Origin: CAKOSP01 sp964370755 | Lineage (GTDB): Bacteria > Bacillota_I > Bacilli_A > RF39 > UBA660 | Direction: 5' to 3' | Length of the DNA: 38,075 bases | Assembly: GCA_964370755.1 (NCBI GenBank) | Contig: CAYJKL010000012.1 | Location: 1 to 38,075 of the forward strand | Shown: piece by piece, positions 30,653-38,075 of the stretch | Layout: each line of letters opens with the position of its first letter | How positions within the stretch are numbered: the stretch's first letter is position 1 | Translations under genes and position numbers: made by a program | Notes under the pieces: generated by a model | Databases searched by the model: none | The model's input: only the letters and a program-made list of their open reading frames with translations | What the model was told of the DNA's origin: nothing

Positions 30653-32650
30653 ATGGCAAAAAAACAAATTAAAATTATAACTGAAGCAAAATATTTGGCA
30701 CTTGATATGATTGAAAGTGCTTCGAGTGGTCATCAAGGTATTGCCATTGATTTAGCAAATGTTTTGTATGTTCTTTATGGAAAAGTAATGAACTATGATC
30801 CTAAGAATCCTGATTGGATTAATAGAGATAGACTTGTTTTATCTGCAGGTCATGGGTCTGCAATTTTATATTCTTACCTTCATATTGCTGGATTTAATAT
30901 TAGTATTGAAGATTTAAAGAATTTTAGAAAACTTAATTCTAAAACACCTGGGCATCCTGAAGTTGGTATTACGCCAGGTGTTGATGCTGGTACTGGGGCA
31001 CTTGGTTCTGGTGTTGCTAATGCTGTTGGAATAGCTTTATCTGAGAAATATTATTCTTCATTAATAAAAAAAGAAAACCCTAAGAGTAAACTTATGGATC
31101 ACTATACTTACTGTATTTGTGGTGATGGTGATTTGATGGAAGGTGTGTCTTATGAAGCATTATCTTTTGCTGGAGTGCATAAGCTAAATAAACTTATTTT
31201 AATTTATAACGCTAATAATATGTCTATTGATGGAACTCTTGAAAATGTTTTTGTAGATGATATTCATGATAGGTTTGAAAGTATAGGGTTTAATGTTTTT
31301 GAAAGTAAAAATAATAATATAATTGGTATTGAAGAAGCTTTAAAAGACGCTAAAAAAAGTAAGAAACCTAGTATTGTTGTTTTAAAAGGAGAGATAGGTG
31401 AGAGTACTAAATATCAAAATGATAATAGAGTACATTCTAATCCACTTAGTGCTAAAGATATTAAAAATATGAAGGAACTTAGTGGAGTATCATTGGAGCC
31501 TTTTGATATAGATACTTCTCTTGTAGATGATTTTAGAAAAGAAAATACTGTTAGACTTAATAAAGTTCTTAAGAAGTGGACGACTGAAACTGATTTAATG
31601 AGCGCTTCTAAAAATAGTAAGATTATTGAAGTTTATAATTATTTAAATGAACATAATTTAAAAATTGATTTAGAAAATATTGATTTTAAAATAGAATCAA
31701 ATTATGAAGAAGAACTTAGGAAAAGTAATCAGCAAATAATTAATGTTATTTCGTCTAAGAGTAATTTTTTCTTAGGTGGAAGTGCAGATTTACAAGCGTC
31801 TTGTAAGACTTTTATTACTAAAAGCGGAACTATGAGTCCTAAGACTCCGCTTGCTAAAAATATCGCTTTTGGAGTTAGAGAAAGAGCTATGGGAGATATA
31901 ATAAATGGAATGGCGCTTTCTGGACTTTTTGTGTATGGAAGTACGTTTTTAACATTTAGTGATTACCTAAAACCTGCGATTAGAAATAGTGCACTTATGA
32001 GCTTGCCAGTTGTTTATATTTTTACTCATGACTCAGTTAGTGTAGGTTATGATGGACCAACTCATGAGCCTATAGAGCATTTATCAGCACTTAGAATGAT
32101 ACCTAATTTTTATACATTTAGACCAGCAGATATAAATGAAGTAATAGGGGCCTGGGATTTTGCTATTAAGAAAAAAGTTCCTTGTGCTTTAGTTGTAAGT
32201 AAAGAAAAATTGAAAAAACTTACTCATACTAATTCTAAATATGTTAAGTATGGAGCTTATATGGTTAGAAAAGAAAAAGTAAAACTAGATGCTATACTTA
32301 TTGCAACTGGTAGTGAAGTACATCTAGCGCTTGATGCTGCTAAAGAACTATTTGAAGAAGGAATTGATGTTAGAGTTGTATCTATGCCAAGTGTTGAACT
32401 TTTCTTAAAGCAGCATCCTAAATACGAAGCTCAGCTTCTTCCTAAAGATAGTAAAATATTTACACTTGAAGCAGGATCATCTCTTATATGGAATAGATTT
32501 GCTACAAATCATGAATATATAATAGGTATTGATTCTTTTGGGTTAAGTGGGAATCCTAGTGAAGTGCTTACTTATTTGGGTATTACTAAAGAAAAAATTA
32601 AAACTAAAATTAAAAGTAAAGTAAATATTAGTGAAGAATTTCTTTTTTAA
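30653..32650 (+). CDS. tkt: Transketolase
   Basis: 665 residues, normal length. The N-terminal TPP-binding domain has SSGHQGIAIDLANVLY, HGSAILYSYLHIAG and the GDGDLMEGVSYEA diphosphate motif with the downstream Asn (NANNMSIDG). The pyrimidine domain has FGVRERAMGDIINGMAL with the catalytic Glu and THDSVSVGYDGPTHEPIEHL. The C-terminal domain has ATGSEVHLALDAAKEL. It transfers two-carbon ketol units in the pentose phosphate pathway. tkt-sirA-yneF is the same order as tkt-yneE-yneF in B. subtilis. Confidence 0.96.
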   Translation: MAKKQIKIITEAKYLALDMIESASSGHQGIAIDLANVLYVLYGKVMNYDPKNPDWINRDRLVLSAGHGSAILYSYLHIAGFNISIEDLKNFRKLNSKTPGHPEVGITPGVDAGTGALGSGVANAVGIALSEKYYSSLIKKENPKSKLMDHYTYCICGDGDLMEGVSYEALSFAGVHKLNKLILIYNANNMSIDGTLENVFVDDIHDRFESIGFNVFESKNNNIIGIEEALKDAKKSKKPSIVVLKGEIGESTKYQNDNRVHSNPLSAKDIKNMKELSGVSLEPFDIDTSLVDDFRKENTVRLNKVLKKWTTETDLMSASKNSKIIEVYNYLNEHNLKIDLENIDFKIESNYEEELRKSNQQIINVISSKSNFFLGGSADLQASCKTFITKSGTMSPKTPLAKNIAFGVRERAMGDIINGMALSGLFVYGSTFLTFSDYLKPAIRNSALMSLPVVYIFTHDSVSVGYDGPTHEPIEHLSALRMIPNFYTFRPADINEVIGAWDFAIKKKVPCALVVSKEKLKKLTHTNSKYVKYGAYMVRKEKVKLDAILIATGSEVHLALDAAKELFEEGIDVRVVSMPSVELFLKQHPKYEAQLLPKDSKIFTLEAGSSLIWNRFATNHEYIIGIDSFGLSGNPSEVLTYLGITKEKIKTKIKSKVNISEEFLF

Positions 32651-32655
32651 GAAAA

Positions 32656-32690
32656 TTCGACAAAATTTTACATACGCTTTGTAGTAAAAT
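32656..32690 (+). promoter_or_regulatory. sirA promoter region with a Spo0A box
   Basis: TTCGACA at 32656-32662 is the exact complement of the 0A box TGTCGAA. TAAAAT at 32685-32690 is the likely -10, with no canonical -35. sirA is a Spo0A-activated gene in B. subtilis, so the site fits. Confidence 0.65.
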
Positions 32691-32707
32691 GTTCTCAGGT
32701 GATAGAA

Positions 32708-33130
32708 ATGAGAACATTTTATATATTTTATATAAATAAAGAATTTAAAATACTTACTAAGGATAATCCATATAATCTTTATAAAGCGCTTGAAAATATT
32801 TATTATTTAGGTAATGATGATATAGCAACTGGTATAAGTTTATTTGATCAGCTTGCTATACCGTTTAAAAGAAATGATGTAAATAATTTTATTTTTGAAA
32901 ATTTTAAAGATAATGATTTTTATACGATGAATCGTAATAGACATAAAATGTATAATAAGTATAGAGATGAAACTTTAAATATTGAAACACATTTTACGTT
33001 TATTAAATTAAGTACAAATATTAATAAGAAAAGTATTTTTGAGAAAATTTATTTAAATCCAAATTTGTTTGTTTGTGATTTCAAAAATAAAGATTATTTT
33101 TGGATAGATAAAATACTTGCTTATAATTAG
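32708..33130 (+). CDS. sirA: Sporulation inhibitor of replication SirA
   Basis: 140 residues from ATG 32708 (AGGTGAT precedes it). The N-terminus MRTFYIFYINKEFKIL and C-terminus KSIFEKIYLNPNLFVCDFKN followed by YFWI match SirA/YneE in pattern (B. subtilis: ETIFFEVL ... FLAMDFNSKRYGWL). SirA binds DnaA and blocks new rounds of replication at sporulation onset. Placement between tkt and yneF, and a 0A box upstream, agree with this. Conservation is low in the middle, as usual for the family. Confidence 0.8.
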   Translation: MRTFYIFYINKEFKILTKDNPYNLYKALENIYYLGNDDIATGISLFDQLAIPFKRNDVNNFIFENFKDNDFYTMNRNRHKMYNKYRDETLNIETHFTFIKLSTNINKKSIFEKIYLNPNLFVCDFKNKDYFWIDKILAYN

Positions 33131-33179
33131 TTGAAATAAGTGAGTATTTATAGTAAAATATATTTAAGGAGAAAGTAAA

Positions 33180-33389
33180 ATGTTAGAACAAGTTATATAC
33201 ATTGGTATTGGTTTAGTAGCTGGTTTGATTATAGGTTTCTTAGTAGCGAGAACACTTATGAAAAAAGCTTTAGTTAAAAATCCTCCAATAAATGAAAAAA
33301 TGATAGAGGCGATGATGAGTCAAATGGGAAGAAAACCTTCTCAAAAACAAGTTAAACAAGTTATGAGTCAAATGAATCGTTATAAATAA
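33180..33389 (+). CDS. yneF: YneF family small membrane protein
   Basis: This 69-residue protein has an N-terminal membrane helix (VIYIGIGLVAGLIIGFLVAR) and the conserved tail NPPINEKMIEAMMSQMGRKPSQKQVKQVMSQM, the UPF0154/YneF signature. Function is unknown. It follows sirA as in Bacillus. AAGGAG precedes the ATG, and a terminator follows. Confidence 0.93.
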   Translation: MLEQVIYIGIGLVAGLIIGFLVARTLMKKALVKNPPINEKMIEAMMSQMGRKPSQKQVKQVMSQMNRYK

Positions 33390-33413
33390 GTCTAGAAATG
33401 GGCTTATTTTTTT
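33386..33413 (+). terminator. Intrinsic terminator after yneF
   Basis: ATAAGTC (33386-33392) pairs with GGCTTAT (33401-33407), one G-U pair, followed by T's to 33413. Confidence 0.7.
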
Positions 33414-33445
33414 GTAAAGTTTTTGTGTAAATGTTAGTTTATATA

Positions 33446-33474
33446 TTGATTATGTAATTAATTCGTGATAAACT
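33446..33474 (+). promoter_or_regulatory. Promoter for the Pro/Glu-rich membrane protein
   Basis: TTGATT (33446-33451), 17 bp and TAAACT (33469-33474) with TG at 33466-33467. Confidence 0.5.
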
Positions 33475-33508
33475 GAATATATATTAGAATAAGAAAGTGG
33501 GAGAGATA

Positions 33509-34342
33509 ATGCAAGATATACTTGATAAGATGTATAGTATAGATAACTTTACGACGTATTTGATTATAGCTATAGTAGTTTTAATTGTTTTGTTTGTGCT
33601 AGTTTTAATGCTTGGTAAAAAGGATAAAAAATTAGAAGAGACTAGAAGGTTACAAAAATTAACTCAAGATGGATTTAAAGATGAGAGTGTAAGTACTCCA
33701 GTGGAAGTAAAAAAAGAAAATGTTGATATTTTAATAGCTAAACCTAGTAATGCTGAAGTAGTGGAAGAAAAGGTTTCTAAAATAGAAGAACAAGTAAATA
33801 TGGAAATGGATGCAATCGTAGCACAGTCTGCTGCGCCAATACTAGAGCCTGTTAAAGAAGAAATTAAAATAGAAATGCCTGCTCCTATGCCAGTTACACC
33901 TGAAGTAGTAACTCCAGTGGTGCCAGAGCCAGTTATTGATACTGAAGTAACTCAGGTAATGCCAGCAATAGAAATTCCGGTTATAAATGAACCTGTGGTT
34001 GCTGAACCAATTAAGCCAGTAGAAATTCCAGTTGCTCCAGTTCCAATAAAAATTGAACCAATTAGAATAGAAGAGCCTGCTATTAAGTTTGACGATATTA
34101 AAACTACTACTGAAGTGCAAGAAAATGATAAAACTATTATAAAACCTGTTAGTTCACAGATTTTTAGTTCAGTACATATAGATAAACCTAAAGAAGAAGT
34201 AATACCAGTTATGGATGTTCAAAATAGTGTTTTAGAAGATGACGATATGGTACTGCCTAAACTTAAAACTGAAAGTAATAGTACTCCAAATTCATTCAAT
34301 TTTGATAGTTTTTCTGGAGAAAGTTACAATATTAATAAATAA
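33509..34342 (+). CDS. Membrane-anchored Pro/Glu/Val-rich low-complexity protein
   Basis: 277 residues from ATG 33509 (GGGAGAG at 33499-33505; GTG 33497 is too early). One N-terminal membrane helix (LIIAIVVLIVLFVLVLML, about residues 21-38) is followed by a basic stop-transfer and a long acidic region rich in P, E, V and I. Residues about 105-200 are a degenerate Pro-Val/Glu-Pro run, probably disordered and extended. The last ~60 residues are acidic and Asn/Ser-rich. Topology is likely single-pass with a cytoplasmic tail (positive-inside). No family is recognised; a scaffold-like role is only a guess. Confidence 0.7.
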   Translation: MQDILDKMYSIDNFTTYLIIAIVVLIVLFVLVLMLGKKDKKLEETRRLQKLTQDGFKDESVSTPVEVKKENVDILIAKPSNAEVVEEKVSKIEEQVNMEMDAIVAQSAAPILEPVKEEIKIEMPAPMPVTPEVVTPVVPEPVIDTEVTQVMPAIEIPVINEPVVAEPIKPVEIPVAPVPIKIEPIRIEEPAIKFDDIKTTTEVQENDKTIIKPVSSQIFSSVHIDKPKEEVIPVMDVQNSVLEDDDMVLPKLKTESNSTPNSFNFDSFSGESYNINK

Positions 34343-34367
34343 AAGTTGCCATTAGGCGCTTTTTTTT
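34341..34367 (+). terminator. Intrinsic terminator overlapping the parE promoter
   Basis: AAAG and TGCC (34342-34350) pair with GGCG and CTTT (34355-34362) around a 1-nt bulge, followed by a T-run to 34367. The T-run abuts the parE extended -10. Confidence 0.55.
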
Positions 34368-34375
34368 GCTATAAT
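34367..34375 (+). promoter_or_regulatory. Extended -10 promoter for parE-parC
   Basis: TG-C-TATAAT at 34367-34375, starting at the end of the upstream terminator's T-run. The leader would be only ~13 nt and includes GGTGA (34382-34386). Confidence 0.6.
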
Positions 34376-34394
34376 ATCTTTGGTGAAAATATAA

Positions 34395-36302
34395 ATGACG
34401 ACAAATTATGATGAAAATAGTATAAAAGTATTGGAAGGGCTAGAGGCTGTAAGAAAGCGTCCTGGTATGTATATCGGTTCAACTGATAAACGTGGGATGC
34501 ATCATTTAATATGGGAAATTGTAGATAACTCAATAGATGAGGTTATTAATGGGTTTGGTGATTATATTAAACTTGTTATAAATAAAGATGGAAGTATTAC
34601 AGTATCTGATAATGGGCGTGGTGTACCTATCGGTATGCATGCAACTGGTAAGTCTACTCCGGAAGTTATTTACACGGTGTTACATGCTGGTGGTAAATTT
34701 CAAGAAGCTGGATATAAAGTGTCTGGTGGGCTACATGGAGTTGGGGCTAGTGTTGTTAATGCTTTATCTAAATGGATGAATGTAACTATTCAAAGAGAAG
34801 GTAAGATAAATGAAATAAAATTTCATGATGGTGGGAATGTTTTAGAACCTCTTAAAGAAATTGGTACTAGTAAGAAGACGGGTACTACTGTTACGTTTAT
34901 GCCTGATGATTCGATTTTTAAAAATTGTAATTTTTCTTATACAACAATTTGTGAAAGAATGCAGGAGTCTGCTTTTCTTCTTAATAATTTAACTGTTGAA
35001 GTAGTAGATGAAGCTGATAATAAAGAGGCTAAATTTCATTATGAAAATGGTTTAATTAGTTTTGTTGAATATATAAATGAAGATAAGAAAGTTTTACATA
35101 AAGTAATTAATTTTAAAGGTAATAAACAAGCAATTGATGTAGAGATTGCGATGCAGTATAGTGAATCTTATAATGAAAATATTATGTCTTTTGTTAATAA
35201 TGTTAAAACTAGTGATGGTGGTTCGCATGAAGTTGGTTTTAAAACTGGTATTACTAAGGCTTTTAATGATTATGCAAGAAGTAATAATATTTTAAAAGGT
35301 AAAGATGCAAATTTAGATGGTAGTGATGTAAGAGAAGGTCTTAGTGTTGTTATTAATTTAAGAATACCTGAGAACTTACTTGAGTTTGAAGGGCAAACTA
35401 AGGGTAAACTTGGTACGCCAGAGGCTAGAAGTATTACTGAGAGCGTTACTTATGAGAATTTGAGATTTTTTCTTGAAGAAAATAAAGAAATTGCACTTAG
35501 TATATTAGATAAAGCTCTTAGAAGTAAACTTGCTAGAGATGCTGCTAGAAAAGCTCGTGAAGAAGCAAGAAATGGTAAGAATAAAAATAAAATTGAAAAG
35601 AATTTATCTGGTAAGCTTTCTCCTGCTCAAAGTAAAAATCCTAAAGTTAACGAACTGTTTTTAGTAGAAGGGGATTCTGCGGGTGGTTCTGCTAAAGGTG
35701 GACGTAATAGAAAGTTTCAGGCGATACTTCCTCTTAGAGGTAAAGTTATTAATACTGAGAAAGCTAGTATGGAAGATATTTTAAAAAATGAAGAAATTAA
35801 TACGATTATTCATACTATTGGGGCTGGTATTGGTTCGTCTTTTGAAAAAGAAGATGCTAATTATAATAAAATAATTATAATGACAGATGCCGATGTAGAT
35901 GGGTCTCACATACAAGTTTTACTTTTAACGTTCTTTTATAGATATATGAGACCACTTTTAGAAGAAGGTAAGCTTTATATAGCACTTCCTCCTTTGTATA
36001 AATTTTCTGTTGGTAAAGATTTTAAATATTTGTATTCTGATGAAGAACTTGAAGATGAAAAAAGAAATACTACTAAGACTTATACTATTCAAAGATATAA
36101 AGGTCTAGGGGAGATGAATCCTGATCAGTTATGGGAAACTACTATGGACCCTGATACTAGAAGTTTAATTAGAATTAATATAGATGATGCTGCGATGGCA
36201 GAAAAAAGAGTTAGTACTTTGATGGGTGATAAAGTTGAACCTAGAAAAGACTGGATAAATGAAAACGTTATTTTCACACTTGAAGATGACTATAGAAATT
36301 AG
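34395..36302 (+). CDS. parE: DNA topoisomerase IV subunit B (ParE)
   Basis: 635 residues. The GHKL ATPase has IVDNSIDEVINGFGD, VSDNGRGVPIG and SGGLHGVGASVVNALS. The transducer has TSDGGSHEVGF with the Lys of EGQTKGKLG. The Toprim domain has FLVEGDSAGGSAKGGRNRKFQAILPLRGKVINTEKA and MTDADVDGSHIQVLLLTFFYRYM. The GKVINTEKA and HIQVLLLTFFYR wording is that of Gram-positive ParE rather than GyrB. With ParC it decatenates chromosomes. The stop overlaps the parC ribosome binding site. Confidence 0.92.
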   Translation: MTTNYDENSIKVLEGLEAVRKRPGMYIGSTDKRGMHHLIWEIVDNSIDEVINGFGDYIKLVINKDGSITVSDNGRGVPIGMHATGKSTPEVIYTVLHAGGKFQEAGYKVSGGLHGVGASVVNALSKWMNVTIQREGKINEIKFHDGGNVLEPLKEIGTSKKTGTTVTFMPDDSIFKNCNFSYTTICERMQESAFLLNNLTVEVVDEADNKEAKFHYENGLISFVEYINEDKKVLHKVINFKGNKQAIDVEIAMQYSESYNENIMSFVNNVKTSDGGSHEVGFKTGITKAFNDYARSNNILKGKDANLDGSDVREGLSVVINLRIPENLLEFEGQTKGKLGTPEARSITESVTYENLRFFLEENKEIALSILDKALRSKLARDAARKAREEARNGKNKNKIEKNLSGKLSPAQSKNPKVNELFLVEGDSAGGSAKGGRNRKFQAILPLRGKVINTEKASMEDILKNEEINTIIHTIGAGIGSSFEKEDANYNKIIIMTDADVDGSHIQVLLLTFFYRYMRPLLEEGKLYIALPPLYKFSVGKDFKYLYSDEELEDEKRNTTKTYTIQRYKGLGEMNPDQLWETTMDPDTRSLIRINIDDAAMAEKRVSTLMGDKVEPRKDWINENVIFTLEDDYRN

Positions 36303-36309
36303 GTGAAAC

Positions 36310-38075
36310 ATGGAAGATATACTTAAAAAAATACACGATTATTCACTTGAAGATATAATGGGTGATAGATTTGGTAAGTACGCTAAAGAAATTATTCAAG
36401 ATAGAGCGATACCAGATGTTAGAGATGGTCTTAAACCTGTTCAAAGACGTATTTTATTTACGATGCATGAAGATAAAAATACTTTTGATAAACCATATAA
36501 AAAATCTGCTAAAACTGTAGGAAATGTAATGGGATGGTATCACCCTCATGGTGACTCAAGTATATATGAGGCAATGGTTCGTATGAGTCAGTGGTGGAAA
36601 CAAAATGCTATTTTAATAGATATGCATGGTAATAATGGTTCAATGGATGGTGACCCAGCTGCGGCATATCGTTATACTGAGGCAAGGTTATCTAAAATTG
36701 CTGCAGAACTTTTAAAAGATATTCATAAAAATACTATTGATATGACATATAACTATGATGATAGTATGCTTGAACCTACTGTGCTTCCTGCTAAGTATCC
36801 TAATTTACTAGTAAATGGAGCAAGTGGTATTTCTGCAGGTTATGCTACTAATATTCCTCCTCATAACTTAGGTGAGATTATTGATGCAACTGTTAAAAGA
36901 ATTGATTCTCCGAATTGTTACTTAGATACGATTATGGAAATTGTTAAAGGTCCTGATTTTCCAACTGGTGGAACTGCGCAAGGAATAGATGGTATTAAAG
37001 ATGCGTTTACTACTGGTAAGGGTAAAGTAATTGTTAGAAGTAAGATTGAGTTTAAAAAAGAAAAAAATAAAGATCAAATTATTATTACTGAAGTACCTTA
37101 TGAAGTTAATAAACAAGCTTTGGTTGCTAAAATTGATGGTATTAGAATTGATAAGAAAATTGAAGGTATTGCTGAGGTTAGAGATGAAACTGATAGAACT
37201 GGTCTTAGAATCGCTATTGATTTAAAAGCTGGTGCTAATAAAGATTTTGTACTTAGCTATTTACTTAAAAATACGGAACTTCAAGTATCGTATAATTATA
37301 ATATGGTTGCTATTGTTAATAGAACTCCTAAACTCTTAGGTATTTTAGAAATTTTAGATGCTTATATAGCTCATCAAAGAGATGTAATTACTAAAAGAAC
37401 TGAGTTTGATTTAGAACATTTTAAGAAAAGATATCATATTGTTGAAGGTTTAATGAAGGCTTTATCTATTTTAGATGAAGTAATTGCTTTAATTAGAAGT
37501 AGTAAAAATAAAAGTGATGCAATTGTTAATTTAGTTAAAACTTATGATTTTACTGAAGAACAAGCTAAAGCTATTGTAGAACTTCAACTTTATAGACTTA
37601 CAAACTTTGATATTACTATTCTTGCTGATGAAAAAGAAAAACTTGAGCGTGCTATAGCGGGTCTTGAAGAAATTTTAGCAAGTGAAGAGAAACTTAAGTC
37701 TGTTATGAAACTTGAACTTAAAAACATTAAGAAAGAGTATGCTACCCCTAGAAAGACTGTTATTGAAGAGACTGTTGAAGAGATAAAAGTTGATCTTAAA
37801 GAAATGATTCCTACTGAAAACGTGGTAGTGGTTGTTACAAATGAAGGTTATGTTAAAAGAGTTAGTTATAAATCATATTCTTCTAGTGAAGATGATACAG
37901 CACTTAAACCTGGAGACTTTGTTATTGGTGAGTATTTAGTTACTACTCAAGAAACATTATTGCTATTTACTAATTTAGGAAATTATTTATATGTTCCGGT
38001 TCATATTTTACCTGATGTAAAATGGAAAGATTTAGGTAAACATATATCTAATACTATTATGATTAGTCCTGAAGA
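36310..38075 (+). CDS. parC: DNA topoisomerase IV subunit A (ParC), 3' partial
   Basis: The frame runs from ATG 36310 (AGGTGA at 36301-36306, overlapping the parE stop) to the right edge, 588 codons. The winged-helix/tower core starts MEDILKKIHDYSLEDIMGDRFG and has RAIPDVRDGLKPVQRRIL. The quinolone-determining segment GWYHPHGDSSIYEAMVRMSQ has Ser and Glu at the positions mutated in resistant strains, so it looks wild type. The catalytic Tyr is in AAAYRYTEARLS. The coiled-coil and the first C-terminal beta-propeller blades (VVVVTNEGYVKRV) follow. It cuts and rejoins DNA with ParE. Confidence 0.96.
   Translation, partial: MEDILKKIHDYSLEDIMGDRFGKYAKEIIQDRAIPDVRDGLKPVQRRILFTMHEDKNTFDKPYKKSAKTVGNVMGWYHPHGDSSIYEAMVRMSQWWKQNAILIDMHGNNGSMDGDPAAAYRYTEARLSKIAAELLKDIHKNTIDMTYNYDDSMLEPTVLPAKYPNLLVNGASGISAGYATNIPPHNLGEIIDATVKRIDSPNCYLDTIMEIVKGPDFPTGGTAQGIDGIKDAFTTGKGKVIVRSKIEFKKEKNKDQIIITEVPYEVNKQALVAKIDGIRIDKKIEGIAEVRDETDRTGLRIAIDLKAGANKDFVLSYLLKNTELQVSYNYNMVAIVNRTPKLLGILEILDAYIAHQRDVITKRTEFDLEHFKKRYHIVEGLMKALSILDEVIALIRSSKNKSDAIVNLVKTYDFTEEQAKAIVELQLYRLTNFDITILADEKEKLERAIAGLEEILASEEKLKSVMKLELKNIKKEYATPRKTVIEETVEEIKVDLKEMIPTENVVVVVTNEGYVKRVSYKSYSSSEDDTALKPGDFVIGEYLVTTQETLLLFTNLGNYLYVPVHILPDVKWKDLGKHISNTIMISPE

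Noticed and set aside
37031..37225. Plus-strand ORF of 64 codons
   Set aside because: Lies in another frame within parC, which is open across the whole region.
1..38075. CRISPR arrays, tRNA or rRNA genes, insertion sequences
   Set aside because: No short regularly spaced repeats, no cloverleaf or rRNA-like sequence and no transposase ORF were seen. The two long repeats are explained by the variable genes and the cyclophilin duplication.

Overview
This is an AT-rich, low-GC Firmicutes chromosome segment, most likely from an uncultured gut-type member of the Bacilli, probably metagenome-assembled because it contains a 100-N scaffold gap. The evidence is Bacillus-like gene order (rimP-nusA-rnpM-infB-rbfA-truB, ftsA-ftsZ, spoIIGA-sigE-sigG-ylmC, lspA-rluD, tkt-sirA-yneF, parE-parC), purine-rich ribosome binding sites, and a sporulation gene set (spoIIGA, sigE, sigG, sirA). 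TGA is a normal stop codon (for example the rel gene at 30608-30610), so the genetic code is standard.

Layout. 1-3183 is an accessory island. It holds two paralogous secreted or anchored proteins whose 3' ends look like the variable regions of a diversity-generating retroelement (DGR). Both are followed by the same 33-nt hairpin, and between them lie a MutS-like (MSL) and an Avd-like DGR accessory gene. 3224-8723 is the nusA-infB transcription/translation operon, with a shortened RimP. 8759-11152 is ftsA-ftsZ. 11158-14897 is the sporulation sigma locus, split by a secreted VirB2-like membrane protein. 14918-18735 carries lspA, rluD, a small membrane protein on the minus strand, a rhomboid protease and a Na/Ca-type exchanger. 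18734-19640 is a divergent SOS locus: lexA and a 48-residue membrane protein, each with a LexA box at its promoter. 19688-21605 holds a glycosyltransferase and an unknown protein, both cut by the N gap. 21569-23174 is a minus-strand uvrX-yolD SOS polymerase operon. 23292-25909 pairs a permuted papain-like enzyme with a phospholipase C-like/acyltransferase fusion. 25951-29013 has a hybrid histidine kinase and a lipoprotein cyclophilin made of two identical domains. 29017-34342 has a short Rel, tkt, sirA (with a Spo0A box), yneF and a membrane-anchored Pro/Glu-rich protein. 34367-38075 is parE and the start of parC.

The strongest observation is the DGR-like pair. In a 99-bp core (957-1055 against 2973-3071) the two genes differ at 18 positions, and every difference can be explained by an adenine in a shared template. 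No C/T or C/G difference occurs there, although such differences are common just upstream. No reverse transcriptase or template repeat is visible in this window, so the driver would have to lie elsewhere. Other points of interest are the predicted SOS circuit with a tiny putative division inhibitor, the sigG ribosome binding site buried in a terminator-like hairpin, the lipase-acyltransferase fusion, the perfect tandem duplication of the cyclophilin domain, and a Rel protein that keeps its hydrolase residues but has altered synthetase motifs.
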